Assembly (NCBI GenBank): GCA_020080175.1
Contig: JAGHQL010000221.1
Location: 1 to 38,061, forward strand
Direction of reading: 5' to 3'
DNA from: Glutinoglossum americanum
Lineage: Eukaryota; Ascomycota; Geoglossomycetes; Geoglossales; Geoglossaceae
DNA length: 38,061 bases
Below the pieces are notes generated by a model that was not told where the DNA came from, did not search any database, and worked only from the letters and a program-made list of their open reading frames with translations. Positions 21,163 to 33,900 of this stretch are shown piece by piece (the stretch's first letter is position 1; each line of letters begins with the position of its first letter). The translations under genes were made by a program, and so were the position numbers.

Positions 21163-23182
21163 ATGGCAACACTACAGCAGAAAGCGGCCTTGCATAGGCA
21201 GGGCAGAGTTGATCTAGCGATTCAAGCCCATAAGCAAGGCCGTGTTAAATCCTTTTGGGCTGCTGCAATAGCATATGATGTGCCTCGGAGAACAGCTATA
21301 CGATGCGTTGCTGGTGTCAAACCAAAATTTGGATCGATCACACCAAATCGTCACCTTACAGTTGGAGAAAAAGAAAGTCTTAAGCAATGGATCTTATCAA
21401 TGGATCAACGTAGTATGTCACCTAAAAATGCGACTGTCCGACAGATGGCTAGTATTCTAGCTGCTCAATGTCCCACCAAACTAAATACTATACTTCTTGT
21501 TAGTCAGAATTGGGTATGAAATTTTATCAACCGTTACGATAGCTTAAGGTCACAATTCAATCGCAAATATGATTATCAGTGTGCTAAATACAAGGATCCT
21601 GTACTTATTCGAGACTGGTATAAATGTATTCAAGACATAAAAATATAGTACAGGATTCTTAATGAAGATACCTGAAATTTCGATGAAACTGGCTTTCAGA
21701 TGGGTATTATTGCAACTGCGAAAGTTGTTATTGAAACTGATTGAGCTGAACGACCTAGAACAATACAGCCAGGTAATTGAGAATAGGTTATAATTATTGA
21801 ATGTATTAATACAATAAGAGGTTCAATTCCATCATTAGTTATTTTTGAAGTAGTAATGCATTAAGCTGCTTGGTATGAAGACAACATTATTTCATATAAC
21901 TGGTCGATCAGTGTCAGTAAAAATGGTTAAACAACAAATGAAATTGGCTTAACTTAGCTACATTTATTTTATAAACATACAAAGGATCACATTATTGGCA
22001 CACATTGACTGTTGGTACTAGATAGTCATGGTAGTCATATATCACCAGAATTTGATCAGTTCTGTCCAGATCACAAGATTATTATTGTTTGCATGCCGGC
22101 ATATTCATCACATTTATTGCAACCTCTGAATGTTAGCTGTTTTTTAGCATTAAAGTAGGTCTATAGATGGAATATTAAACAGATTATAGGCTACAGTGTC
22201 AACCATATCGATAAGCATAAGTTTTTGCCTTTATATAAGCAAGTTAGACAGGTTATATTATATTGGAATAATATACAAGCAGGTTTTGCAGCTACCGACC
22301 TAGTTCCATACAGTCCGAATTATGTACTAGTATAGTTACATACCGAATTTTGAACATTATCGCCTCAGCCCTGTTTAGCATCAGATACATCTTGAGTAGC
22401 TGAAACACCTCATAATGTTACTGAATTACACAAGCAAACAGCCTTGCTAAAACATTATCTGGAGCATTACACACATAGTCTTTCGAGTCCAACTAAACAA
22501 GTACTTGGTTAATTTGTTAAAGGGTATAAAATGGCAATGTCAAGTGCTATGCTACTTGCAAATGAAAATGAAAAGCTGCGCATGGAAAACCAGTGTCAAA
22601 AAAGAAAAAAAGCAAAGAAGCGCATATATATAACTAAAGGAAGTATTCTATCAGGGGCAGAGGGGGCCTCTCAAGTGCAGGTTACTCAAACAAGAGTAGT
22701 AGAGAGAGTGGCAGAAGCAGCAGTTGAGCGACCACAACATGTACTACATAAGTATATGTCAGGTCCTAGGGGGGTGCCGCGGGTGCTCGAGGCTCGAGGG
22801 GGTCGTTCGGGAGGTCGTCCGTAGGCTCATGAATGAGTTCTCGAGCTTGAATGAGTATCACAGCTCAGCAGGATGTTCAGCGGGATGTCAGAAGCAGGTA
22901 GGCTGAGTAGGTGGATGGATATGGGCCACCGGGTGGCTTCTATTAGATGAACTATATACAAGAGATGTATTGACTGATGAAGGTTGAAGGGTCAACTCTG
23001 TCAGTCAGGAAAAGGGCTTGCGGGCTTGGCTCAAGCACGGACCATATATTGGTCTGAGTTCGCGAGCTTTGCCTCTTGTGGCTCTGTGCACTATGACAGT
23101 ATAATATGTGCTCTTCAATAGAACATACTGTCCGTACATGTTCTGAATGGCAAACAACTAGCTAGTGAATAGCTACACTAAA
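21163..23182 (+). pseudogene. Fot1/pogo transposase, RIP-decayed
   Basis: Starts at the ATG at 21163 (MATLQQKAALHRQGRVD). The first ~118 codons, a psq/CENP-B-type DNA-binding region, are open to a TGA at 21517. After that, in-frame stops appear repeatedly, many where Trp is expected (TGG to TAG/TGA). Recognisable catalytic blocks are NFDETGFQMG (about 21680), LLVLDSHGSHISPEFDQFC (about 22015) and PAYSSHLLQPLNV (about 22100), where the usual third Asp (QPLDV) reads Asn. The C-terminal Lys-rich region (KRKKAKKR) is open. A solo LTR splits the gene at 22757; the frame resumes after it with a C-x-x-x-x-H-C-like tail (CSSIEHTVRTC) and a stop near 23180. It cannot encode a working enzyme. Confidence 0.88.
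22757..23098. mobile_element. solo LTR, family A, copy 1
   Basis: 342 bp with termini TGTCA...TGACA and a 5-bp target duplication gtata on each side (22752-22756 and 23099-23103). No internal genes are present, so this is a solo LTR fossil left by recombination of an LTR retroelement. It sits inside the transposase of the Fot1-type element and is less AT-shifted than the copy at 35584-35936, so it is probably younger or less exposed to RIP. Confidence 0.88.
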
Positions 23183-23233
23183 TATATTTATCATAGTTGA
23201 GTAATTTTAATTTTACGGTCACATATTAATTTA

Positions 23234-23278
23234 AGAGGTGCCATATGCTTGTTGATACCACTTACTTGTGGAGTAGGT
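23234..23278 (-). repeat. right TIR of the Fot1-type element
   Basis: Ends cttacttgtggagtaggt followed by TA. It pairs with 21086-21130, and most mismatches are transitions. Confidence 0.9.
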
Positions 23279-23280
23279 TA

Positions 23281-24600
23281 AACTTAAAAGTGATGGACAA
23301 TTAGTCAGCAAGCCTGCAAGATTTGCTTAAATGTAACTTATTATGCTAGTGTCAAGAAAACAAAAAACTGTAAGTAGCTCATCCTCAACCTGTCTCTTTC
23401 GGATGGGAGAGCTACGCTGCCTTATGCTCGCACGAGCAGGCTGAGCACAAGGTGATTGCTTACTCTCATGTTTAGTACTGTCTACTGCTTTTCCTTTTCT
23501 ACCCTGTATCCTGTTCAGCTTCAGCCTCTGAGACAAGTATTTAGCTATTTAACTGATACTAAAGTCTTTTGTAGCTTTAACTGTTCTAGTACTACTTCAA
23601 GTAAATTTGTTATGTTCTTCTCTACTATATATCTAACTTCATTATTTCATCTTCATTTATTTCTCATTTAATCTTCCTAATGATTCTAGACCCCCAAAAT
23701 GCTCCTAGTGTAGAATGATTCTATGTTTCAGAATCTGTACAGCTTACGCCACTAACAAGTTTCTGTCTAAAGACTCAGAGTCATTGAAAATCCATTATAA
23801 ATATTGTCAATACTGAATGCTAAACAAAAGCAACTAAAGTTTATATTCAAGCAATTTGCTTTTATTTTTTATTTTAATGTCACTGACTACTAGTACTTAT
23901 ACTAGACTTACTATACTACGATAAATTTTGTATATACTATAGATTATACAAACTTCTTATTGGGCTTAATAGTAATTATAATAAAGAAACTATTTCACTA
24001 GCCTCCCATATATATCATAATAAGGTAAGACAGTTTTAGGCAAATACCATTAAAGTAACTTGATATACAGGATCATATTATATTATACTATATAAATTAC
24101 TAATTATGTCAAAAAAAAACAATATAAGTTGAAGAAAAAAGTATGAGACTAGTTAATAATCGAGATATAAATACTTTTTTTTAACTTATTTGATAGGTTA
24201 ATAATGTAAATAAAACTAATAATATAGGTAGAAAGTTTCTGTGACTAACTTTAGCTGATAATTATGTGTTTAGTTAATCATAAATCTATTTCTTCTAATA
24301 GGCCCAATATGACTTCAGGAGTAGTGACTTTATCATATTCTATAAAGCTAGTAACTAGCTAACAGTCTACAAGACACCTTTTAAAAATATCATCCTTTAC
24401 TATAGCTATTGTCTTTAGTTCTAAATCATATAAGATATAAAGAAGTTTAATTAAGGAACTATTAAAGGTTGAGGTAATATATCTATATATAATAAGTTTA
24501 AGCCACTTATATAAAAATCACAATATATTTTAACTTCTACCTTCTTTTTTATATAATAGAATATTGGCCTAATATACTTCTCTTAGCTTTGTTTCTGAAA
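23281..24600. other. AT-rich decayed sequence
   Basis: Strongly AT-rich with no gene assigned. A small GC-richer island at about 23380-23470 has a minus-strand reading (PARASIRQRSSPIRKRQVED) within a 69-codon frame (23327-23536); it looks like a scrap of real coding sequence but I cannot identify it. The rest is probably RIP-mutated repeat DNA. Confidence 0.45.
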
Positions 24601-26900
24601 AGCAACTATTTAATCATAAATTAATTCTATGCTAATGCAGAATTACTATTGAAATAACTTTTAAAGGTACTAAATTACCTGAAGTTGAAGTTACTCTTGA
24701 TTGCTCTTGTGAAGCACTCTGAAGTACTCTCAAGTTTATAAACTTATATAATGAAAACTAATTACAAACTTGAACTGGTATGTCTAAGTCCTATACTAAT
24801 ACTGATGAATGGAACCTATTATATCACATACAAAAAAACCTAAAAGATTTATATGCAAAAGTTAAAAAAACATACAGAATGACTTGTAGTAAGTCTGTTA
24901 TTAAAAAGATTTTAGTGAAACATAGGATTTACAATTGGAAAGCTAAAAGATAATACAATTACAAGACTAACTTGGTATCTAAAGTATTAGTATATTTCTT
25001 TAAAAAAAATTAGGACTTTATATATAAAGTGATAAATATTATTATAAAAACTCTTAATGTTAAAATGACATAAAAGTAATCTAATATCAAAGGTTCTAAG
25101 GAGGTTCAATAATAGTATAATTTTGTACTTTGTAGCAATAATGATAGCTAATAATAATAACGAGCCGACTAGTTTATATATATATAAAACTTAGATATAC
25201 AAGTACTTGAAATAACTTAATAGTTCAATAGCTCAAAGGTAATTAGATATCGAACTATTATATAATATAGAGTAGGCAAAATAGACTTGACTGTTATAGT
25301 AGCTACTGAGTAAGAGTCCAGCTAGCTACTAAATAATCTGAGGAGGAGAGCTAGTTCTAAGGAAAGTCAGCGAAGCATAGGGGAGACTATCCTACATATA
25401 ATTACATAATATATTAAGACCAATGATATATGAATAAGGCTCATAAGACCTTACCAATGATGTCATAGAGAACTTCACATGAAAGTATGGCCAGCAGTGA
25501 AGAAATCACATAAGCACCATAAGAACTTTATATAGAAGTACAGTCTGAAAGCACGGCTAGTGAAGAAACTGTATGAGTATTATGAAAACTCCAAATAGGA
25601 TGTACGGTCTGAAAGTATAGTTGGTGAAGGAATCACATATGTGTATAGGTAAAAGACCATAGCTAAGGAGTCTGTAAAGAGATAATTAATGATCTAACTA
25701 TTAGCTAATAAGAAGGAGGGTTAGGTGGGCTTTTACTTTTGGGTTCCTTAAGATTATTAATATATATAGGAGACTAAGGAGGGTTCAGAAGGAAACCTCA
25801 TTAGTTAATATTATAATCACCTTAAATAGACTATTAAGATCATTAAGTATACCCTTTCTATCATACTACATAGCTAGTCTTCCTTGCTTCATCATAACTA
25901 ATCTCTTAGGACTAGTTTAGCCTTGATGTCAGTGGCATTTAACCTTTATCACCCAGCTTATATAAGCAGTCATCACATTGGTTCTAGTATACAGAAAATA
26001 TAAAAAATTGATTGCTAATCTCCAAGTAAGAAACTAGTAAGTTATATATATATAATAGATAACATATAATAGTTAAGGTATTACATTGTAATAAGAATAT
26101 GACATTGACTTTAGAATGTACACTTTCGGAATCTATATTACCATATAAATAAGATGTTGTTAATATCACATAAGTCAATTATTCAGCTATAAAGACATTA
26201 TGACTTTACTGGGTAGTTAACTATAAGTTATGACAGTTCTGTAGAAAAGGGATAAGGAAAGCAAATAAAATGGGTATTTCATACTGTCAATTAAAAATAG
26301 GATAAGAAAATGATTTAAATATATAATTATTATAAGAATATGAAAGTTATGGTCTAGAAATACTTTTAAGATACTAGATGTATAAACTTTTATATCATAA
26401 ACTGTGATTTTGAATCAAGGAAGTATGAATACTTTACTAACTTTTATTTTAAGGTTCTAGATACAGAAGTTGCTACTGCATCTATTAGTTTAAATTTTGA
26501 ATATGTTTTTATATAAGACAATATAGCAATTCATACTGTATACAAGGTGCACAATCAATTTTCTGATTACAAAATTATTATAATTACTAACTGGCTACTT
26601 TAATTACCAAACTTCAATCTAATTGAAAATATCTGATAAGAATTAAAGACTAGACTTTTTAAAATGTTTCTAGATATAGCAAGTGATACCAATAAGTCAG
26701 AGAATATAAGATAATATCTAGAAAGTATACTACAGGTAATATAGGATATCATCAATAAAAAGATCTTTAACAATTTAGAAGTAATAATAAGTCATCATAT
26801 TGAAGCTTATATTATAGCAAAAGGCTAGTATATAAAGTACTAAAATGTATCTTATAATAGTTTTAATTTTTTAATATCTTAATACAAATTGGTGAAATTG
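24600..26900 (+). mobile_element. Tc1/mariner-like transposon, heavily RIP-mutated
   Basis: Plus-strand fragments of one Tc1-like transposase lie in order. About 24785-24990 gives KDLYAKVKKTYRMTCSKSVI and KKILVKHRIYNWKAKR. After the LTR-like insertion, about 26390-26800 gives DFESRKYEYFTNFYFKVLDT, then DNIAIHT (second catalytic Asp region), N-F-N-L-I-E-N (third acid region), ELKTRLFKMF and a C-terminal KIFNNLEVII. Stops interrupt all parts, several at expected Trp positions (for example the positions after IENI). I could not find the TIRs, so the ends are approximate. A family B LTR-like repeat is nested at 25292-25977. Confidence 0.72.
25292..25977. mobile_element. solo LTR-like repeat, family B, copy 1
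   Basis: 686 bp starting TGTTATAGTAGCTACT and ending near CAGTCATCACA, with TATA-like ttatataag close to the right end. Flanks are ttgac and ttggt, consistent with a 5-bp duplication later altered by transitions. Similar copies lie at 27577-28351 and 35436-36466. It has no genes inside and is AT-shifted; I treat it as an old LTR fossil. Confidence 0.72.
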
Positions 26901-27576
26901 TAATATATTATACAGTTCTCATGAAGTAGTAAAGTAACTTAAAAATTATGCTCAGCTTAGACTTGTTAGTTAGTACTGTAACATTCCTTATATATACTGA
27001 ACCTCAAATTAAATAGAGGAAAAAAACTAACTGAATGAAGATAAAATTTGTTGATCATGTACAAATTCATCTTAAATGTGTATAGTAGTAAAAGACAGCA
27101 GATACTTTGGTAGTGAATTATAAGTTAGTTACAACTGCTGTTAATTAGTTACATATAATAATATACTGAATATGCACTAGTTAACTTTTGTAAAGAATAT
27201 GATAAAATTATCTTTTAGTTATACTCAAATGACAAGGAAGTGTTTTGATTAAGTAGAATATAAAGATATAAGAATTTAAAGTTTTAGAATTTTATTTAGA
27301 ATATATTATTAAACTTTCCTTCAAAGTATCTATAAATCTCAATGTCTTGATGATGTACTTTCTAATTTATTACTAAGCAAGACTACAGACAACTACGAAG
27401 TTTCATCCTTTAGTATAGGTAGTAACAGGATATAAATCTATCGACATAATAGAGACTAGTAGAAAGTTTTAAAGAGTAATAAATGAAGTTGTGAAGATAT
27501 AGCTATAGTATTCCAGTCTTTCTGTAATAAATGACATGGTAGAGGGTTTGTGAATCCTTTAGTAACTAGTTTAAGA
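26901..27576. other. AT-rich, nothing recognised
   Basis: Very AT-rich sequence between the Tc1-like relic and family B copy 2. No coding blocks, inverted ends or tandem repeats stand out. Confidence 0.45.
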
Positions 27577-28351
27577 TGTTATAGTAGCTACTGGGTAAGG
27601 GCCTGGTAGGTTACTAAATAAGCTGAAAGGAAGGGCTAGCTCTGAAGAAGGCTGGTAGAGTATAAGAAGGACTATCTTATATATAATATACTAAGCCGAT
27701 AACATATGAATGAGGCTCGCAAGGCCCCACCAATGACGTTATAAAGGAACTTCACATGAGAGCATAGCTGACGGCAAAGGAACTATACAGGTATTATAGG
27801 AACTTCACATAGAAGCATAGCCGATAGCAAAGAAATCATACAGGCATCATAGAAACTCCATATAGGAGCATGGCCAGCAGTGAAGGAACTGTACAAGCAT
27901 CATAGAGACTTTACATAGAAACACTAGCAGTGACGAAAGGTATAGCTAGTGGCGAGGGAACTACATGGGTATCATAAGGACTTCCCAATAGAAGCATAAC
28001 TGGGGGTGAAGGGTCCATATGTATCTATAGAGAGAACTAGGCAGGTCCCTACCTGTGGGCCTCTTAGAGCTATTAGTATATATAGAAGGCTGAGAAGGGT
28101 CCTGAAAGGAACCTCATCAGTCAATACTATAATCACCTTAAATAGACTATTAAAGACCATTAGGCCTATCTTCTCGTCATACTATGTGGCCAGCCTACTT
28201 TTTCATTATGCTATGTGACTAGCTTACCTTCTCGTCATACTATGTGACTAGCCTCTCTTATTCCGTCATGACTGGCCTCTTAAAGCTAGCTTAGCCTTGA
28301 TGCTCACAGCATCTAACCTTCGCAGCCCAGCTTATATAAGTAGCTGTCACA
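27577..28351. mobile_element. solo LTR-like repeat, family B, copy 2
   Basis: 775 bp, the least AT-shifted and longest clean copy, from TGTTATAGTAGCTACTG to AGTAGCTGTCACA. Flanks taaga and taaag fit one 5-bp target duplication changed by transitions. It contains 53-bp tandem units (27746-28014) and, near 28180-28275, three copies of a cattatgctatgtgactagc-like unit. TATA-like ttatataag lies close to the right end. Confidence 0.78.
27746..28014 (+). repeat. 53-bp tandem repeats inside family B
   Basis: Units begin gaacttcacatgagagcat, gaacttcacatagaagcat, aaactccatataggagcat and agactttacatagaaacac. The first three are exactly 53 bp; later units are longer or degenerate. The same units are visible, more decayed, in the other two family B copies. 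Confidence 0.78.
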
Positions 28352-28871
28352 TAAAGGCTATACTAATTGGTTCTTTGAAGTAACAAAGCATACAGCTTCA
28401 GATAGCTAGATATCAAAAAGACAGGATATAGAAGTATATATATATTAATTTTAATACAATAGCTGCTTTTAGCTTCTCAAAGCCATCTTCATTTCTTGAA
28501 CTGTTTTACCCCATATTCTAATTTGACTATACTGAAATTACCTGCAAGGGTTTTCAAAACCTGATATTTATACTTTTTAATTGATTAAAGTAAAATAATA
28601 CAGGAATATTTAATTTCTATAAGACAAGGCAGATACAGTTCTAATGAATAAAACTTGCCAAAACTACCATATTACTACTTTTATAGATTGAAGTACTTTA
28701 GATTATGTCAGGTGCTTTTCTGTTGCTGCATCTTTATAAACTATCTATAAGATATATGACTTACCCCTATAATGATTTATAGTTCATATAGTAGGGAACA
28801 GGGTAAAAGAGCTTTTCTAATTAAGACAACATGTTACAATAAAAAAGTAGGTATTATAGGTTTACTCTATA
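28352..28871. other. AT-rich, nothing recognised
   Basis: AT-rich spacer between family B copy 2 and the left end of the MULE. No gene or repeat is assigned. Confidence 0.45.
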
Positions 28872-28990
28872 ATACTAGAGATAATTACTCGTGTATCGCT
28901 GTTTTTGGAAATAATTATTGACCTACCATACTCATTAACTGAACTACCACTCTTTTTAAAAATAATTACTCGCTTACTACTTTTTTATTG
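28872..28990 (+). repeat. left inverted end of the MULE
   Basis: Holds attactcgtgtatcgctgtt and two further related sub-units; pairs with 34985-35095 in inverted orientation. Confidence 0.65.
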
Positions 28991-29035
28991 CTTTGTTAGC
29001 CTTTGCCCAAAATTTTTGAAAAGAGGCTGACTAAG

Positions 29036-29070
29036 TCTCTAAGCATTCAAAGATTTTGAATACTTAGAGA
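29036..29070. repeat. near-perfect hairpin inside the MULE left end
   Basis: Left arm tctctaagcattcaaa and right arm tttgaatacttagaga pair over 16 bp with one mismatch around a 3-base loop. It lies just inside the inverted end, upstream of the transposase. Confidence 0.75.
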
Positions 29071-29345
29071 TTATATATAATAAGCTATATGGAGGCGCTG
29101 CTGCTTACTATATGGAATGCAGTAGTCACATATAGAGTAAACCCTATGCAGTCGCTAAGATGCGCACAGATAAATAGCCTTCCCACTGGTCTCATAAGGA
29201 GGCTAGCAATCAGTTTTTTTAGTAAGACGAGAATCAAGTCTATTACTGTCTATTTTCACATACGTTCCCCCATTGCACTATAAATCTTATAACTATATGA
29301 TACATACTTGCAACTATCTAGCTACTATAGATTCGAGATTGTGAT

Positions 29346-30978
29346 ATGCCATACCTTGCTCGCCATACTCCAGTGACCTGATGACATCACGCTATCACAA
29401 ATACCTCAGGGATTGACTTCATGGAAGTTGAGTCTTTTACAATTTTAACTCTTCATTGCACTCTCAATATAGCAGAGACAGGATCTATTTTAGCTGCACT
29501 TTAAGTTGATTTTGAGACCTTAGACTTAGTACGTGACATAATCTGAGACTATATTACAGGCATAGGAGAGTCTTATATTGTTTCTCATCCTGATAGAATT
29601 TGCTATATGATAGCTTGTTATAATAAGTTTTGTAAATTTGATATATGAGCAGCTGTTTTAAAAGACTCTAAAGCTTATATTATATGTTATACCCTTTATT
29701 CATATAGCTCTATTACTCATACAGGCTTTCATTAAGCAAGTTTGATTTCATTTCTTGTCGATTGGCATCGAGCAGCAATAGCAGATAATAGAGACATCTC
29801 ACCATCTCAAATCCAAAGTATAGAATGAATTCAGCATAGAAATACTAAAGTCAGCTATCAACAAGCATAACATATATGAGAAGCTCTATGGGCAGAACTA
29901 GAAGGTGATGAAGCCGAATGTTTCAAGAAGCTTCCAGCAATGTTGTAAGTTATTAACAATCATGATAATCATAATCATATTTTTATTGAAACTCAGAGTA
30001 GCTGATTTTATTATGAGGTTATTATTTCAGAAGCATTGAGAGCTGTATATAAGATATGCCATCTATTTATTGCACTAAATGGATACCACACGAAGTCCTA
30101 CTTCCGAATAACCCTCCTGGTTACTTATATACTTGATGACAATAACGAGATTCTCTCATTAGCTTGAACTATAGTTCCAATCGAAGATAAGGACAATTAG
30201 ATATAATTTCTTGATTATATGAAAAAGTAGTTTTATGGGATAGACGCAGAAAGAGTAATGATTATAAGTGATCAGGATAAGAACTTGTAAAGTGCAGTAT
30301 TGGAAGTTTTTCCTGGTACTTATCACTCACATTACTGTCAACACCTTGTCAATAATATACAGAAGCATTTCAGATTGCCAGCTCAAAATGCTTTTTGGAA
30401 AGCTACTTATATATAAAATGAGTATGATTTTGTAGAAGCTATGTCTGCAGTTAAAGAGATAAGCATGCTGGCAGCAAAGTATATTAACAATATTTCACAT
30501 GAAACATGGGTACAATATGCCTTTCCGGTATCTTGATTTAGGCATATTACTTCAAACATTATGGAATCAATCAATTCCTCCTGGAATAACTATTATAGTT
30601 TTTTGATTCTAGGCATCTTTCTTGCGATATGGATAAAAGTAATGACTACATTACATGATTAACATACTCAGCCTCATCAGTTTCTTTACATTATAGACTA
30701 CATACAAACTTTACTTAATAAAAACTATCAACAATCCTGATATTATCATATTAAATTAGCAGATAACGACTTAGCATAGGCATTTGTATCTAATGAAACA
30801 AGTCATATTGTCAACCTAGGGAAACGGTCATGTATCTGTGGTAAATTTCAGGAGTATTGTTTTCCATGCTGACATGTTATTACTGTATGTTTATATCAAG
30901 TTCATAACTCTTATGATTACGTCAATAAGTACTATTTAATTGACTACTATCGTATGGCATATTTAATGTCTATGTAGT
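29346..30978 (+). pseudogene. MULE transposase, RIP-decayed
   Basis: Begins at the ATG at 29346 (MPYLARHTPVT, then two stops) and reads in one frame for about 540 codons with many stops, often at Trp positions. Recognisable parts: ALWAELEGDEAECFKKL; the DDE-region pieces LNGYHTKSYFRITLLVTYIL, MIISDQDKNL and VFPGTYHSHYCQHLVNNIQK; HETWVQYAFPV; ITSNIMESINS; and a SWIM-type zinc finger, SCICGKFQEYCFPC followed by HVI (about 30825-30885). This order is that of MULE (Mutator-like, Hop-type) transposases. The 3' end meets the Gypsy fossil near 30970. It is not functional. Confidence 0.85.
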
Positions 30979-33900
30979 TATAAAGTATTCCAATACTCTA
31001 TGGTCTGAATAGACTAGGAAGGGGGCTGCCTGTACTCCTTCAAGCTCGGCATGCCATGCTCCCAGTGCAAGGATGACAGCAAGTATTTCCTTGTCATGAA
31101 TATCATAATTCAGCTTGGCTGGCTGCATCATCTTTGAGAAGAAGGCCACGGGATGCCAGTGGCTTGATTGCGGGTCCTGCTGTGACAGGATGCCGGCCAC
31201 TACTCCATTTGAGGCATCAGTTTCTACCATAGTTGGGAGTTCATAGTCAAAGTAGCGTAGTATCAGTGCCTTAAGCATAGCCTGCTTCAGTAGGTCAAAT
31301 GCTGCCTGACACTAGTCTGTTCACTTAAAAGTTGTACCTTTATAAGTAAGTGCGCTGAGGGGCCACGCTATACATCCATATTTCTCAATAAAGTGCTGAT
31401 AGAAGTTACAGAACCCTAGGAAGCCTTGCACTCCCTTAACCGTAGAGGGTGCCTTCCAATTGTGTATTACGGCTACCTTATCTGGGTCAACTTCAATACC
31501 ATTCATAAATATAATAAAGCCTAGGTACTTCGTATGAGTGGTGTGGAACTCAGACTTCTTAATATCCGTCTGTAGGCCTGCGGCCCACAGTCGGTCCAGT
31601 ACCTTACATACATGCTCTGTATGCTCCAGAGAGTCTTCCGAATAGATCAAGATATCATCGAGATATGTTGTACAGAAATCGTCTAAGTAATTAAATAAGA
31701 TGTCATTTATATACCTCTGGTATGTGGCAGGGCCGTTCGTTATGCCTTTCCATAGGACCTTACACTTGTAGGCGCTGTATCGTGTATAGAACGTCGTCAA
31801 TTCCTCAGAGCTTGGGTCCATGCGGATTCTATAGAATGCTTGCCGAATATCTAGCTTCATATAAACTTTGGCCTTAGTAAGCCGTGCAAGCGTCTCATTG
31901 ATTAGGGGTAGTGGGTAGTGGTCCTTGCAGGTTAGGCTGTTAAGCTTGCGATAATCTATGCAAAAACACAAGACACCATTCGGTTTCTTCACGAAAAGGA
32001 CTGGGGAGGCGAATAGGGCCTGGCTTGGCTCAATAAAGCCCTGCTGGAGGTTCTCTTCCAGGAACCACTTCATCTTCTGTAGCTTGTAAGTTGAATGCTG
32101 ATGCAATAGCGAGTATCCCAAACTCTCGAGTCTCTTAGAGTCCTCAATCTTAATTGTATAGTCATAGGACCAGTGTGGCGGCAGCTTATTAGATGCCTCT
32201 TGAGAGAAGACATCGGCATAGTCCTCATACTTCTCAGGGAGTATTTTCTTGAGCCACTGTAATTCTGTCTCACCGGTACGCTGGGCACCTGCTGGCACCT
32301 CGCCTTTCTCACTAGCTGTGGGTTCTTAGGCCTCGAGCTCGTAGTCAATTTCGAACATAGAGGTTGTAGAGAGCATGTTCTCTTTTCTTCGTAGATTAAC
32401 CTGGAAGGCAGCTGCCGTTATACCGCAGATATCAATAGCTGGCTTGCTTAACTTCTTATTCTCCTGTGTGGGCCGCTAGGGACTTGCTGCCTCTACATTC
32501 TGAGAAGCTCCGCCTTCAAGGTCTCTGCACATCTTTCGGTGCTGCTCAGCTTGTTTTTTTTTCCATGTAAGGAGCGGCGAGCTAGTGGGTCGCCGTAGGA
32601 CTGTATACGATCTTTTAACTAAGTTCATAACTATAAGCCTGTCCTGTCTATCAACGTCCTTCTAGTGTTGTGAGTTTGCCGTTATGGATTCCAGAGTCTT
32701 CTTCGTAGTTATGAGGATCCTGCCCCACTCTCTTGCTCGTGGTATACCTTCGGGCCATATTAAGTATCAGTTTTTACAGTCGATTAGGATACCGGTTTCC
32801 ATGAACCACCTGTATCCTAATATCATATTGTGTTCTCTTAGGCCTACAACAAGCATCGGTGTACGTATTTGGTGGCCATCTACCATAAGTGTGAACTCAA
32901 TTGAATGCATAATAGGGGTGGTCTGTTGGCCGTCGAACCCTCTAACCTTACACGGGGTCTTAAGGGGTGCCGGTGATATACCAAGGAACCGCTCCACTAT
33001 CCTTGCGAATGTTTTATCAATAAACGTATATCTATTGGCTCCAGTATCAATAAGGGAGGAGGTCTTAATGTCAAGTCCATTGTTGCTAACTATACATGCT
33101 AATGTATATATAGTACCGCCCAACAATTGGCTCAAGTCCACTTCCACAACCTCGATACCTTTCAGCCCTGAAGAGAAGACTTTCCTCAGAGCAGTTTATT
33201 TTCTGTGGCAGAGTCTGCGTGGGTCGACAGTGCTGCAAGCTTGGCTGCAAGGACTTGCTTTGTACGCTCAGTCTTTGGGTGTAGGCAATCCCATATGATA
33301 TGGCCTGGTTCAGAGCAGTTATAACACTTAAGTTCTGTGCTGGCTATGGGTTGCCTTCAAGACACTAGCCTTTCACTGCTACTACTTGTATTGTCAGGTC
33401 GGGGCATCAGAGCCTATCTCGAGCTGGCCCTACCAGGTTCCTCCAACTTCCTGGCAGCCCGGTCACACTTCTCGAGCCGAATCCTGATCTGCTGGTCATT
33501 AGTAGTACAATACCTTGCGAACTGTACCAATGCAACAGCTGGGTTATTATAGTACGTAGTAACAGCCTCTTGCAACTTCCATATAAGCTTGTTATTTAAG
33601 TCGTCCTTAAGATCGTGTGAACTAATATTGCCATTAGCGACACACCGAAGGAATACCGCATAGAACTCTTGAAAGGTTTGGGTCTTCTTCATGGTCAGTT
33701 CCTTGAAGAGGTGGCGAGCATTTCGTTCCTTATTCAGGTCACCATAGAGCTTATCAAGATGTTCGTACAGATCATTAATAGTGGTATATGCATGGTGATT
33801 GGCAGCATCCAGGCGAGGTGATATCAGGGTGAGGGTGTCACTACCCACACGTCCTGCAGCATAAATAATTTGTAGCTCTTCAGTCGGATACACATCAACA

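Larger units (their letters stand above)
21086..23278 (+). mobile_element. Fot1/pogo-type DNA transposon with TIRs and TA duplication
   Basis: The left end (21086, acgtactccacaagcaagtg) and right end (23278) form inverted repeats of about 45 bp. Both are flanked by TA (21084-21085 and 23279-23280), the duplication made by Tc1/mariner-pogo elements. Removing the nested 342-bp LTR and its 5-bp duplication leaves about 1846 bp, the usual size of Fot1 elements. Right-TIR differences from the left are mostly C to T or G to A, as RIP would make. The internal transposase is decayed. Confidence 0.92.

Noticed and set aside
27746-28014. Possible CRISPR-like array (regular 53-bp units)
   Set aside because: The units are contiguous tandem repeats with no unique spacers, inside an LTR-like element of a eukaryote.
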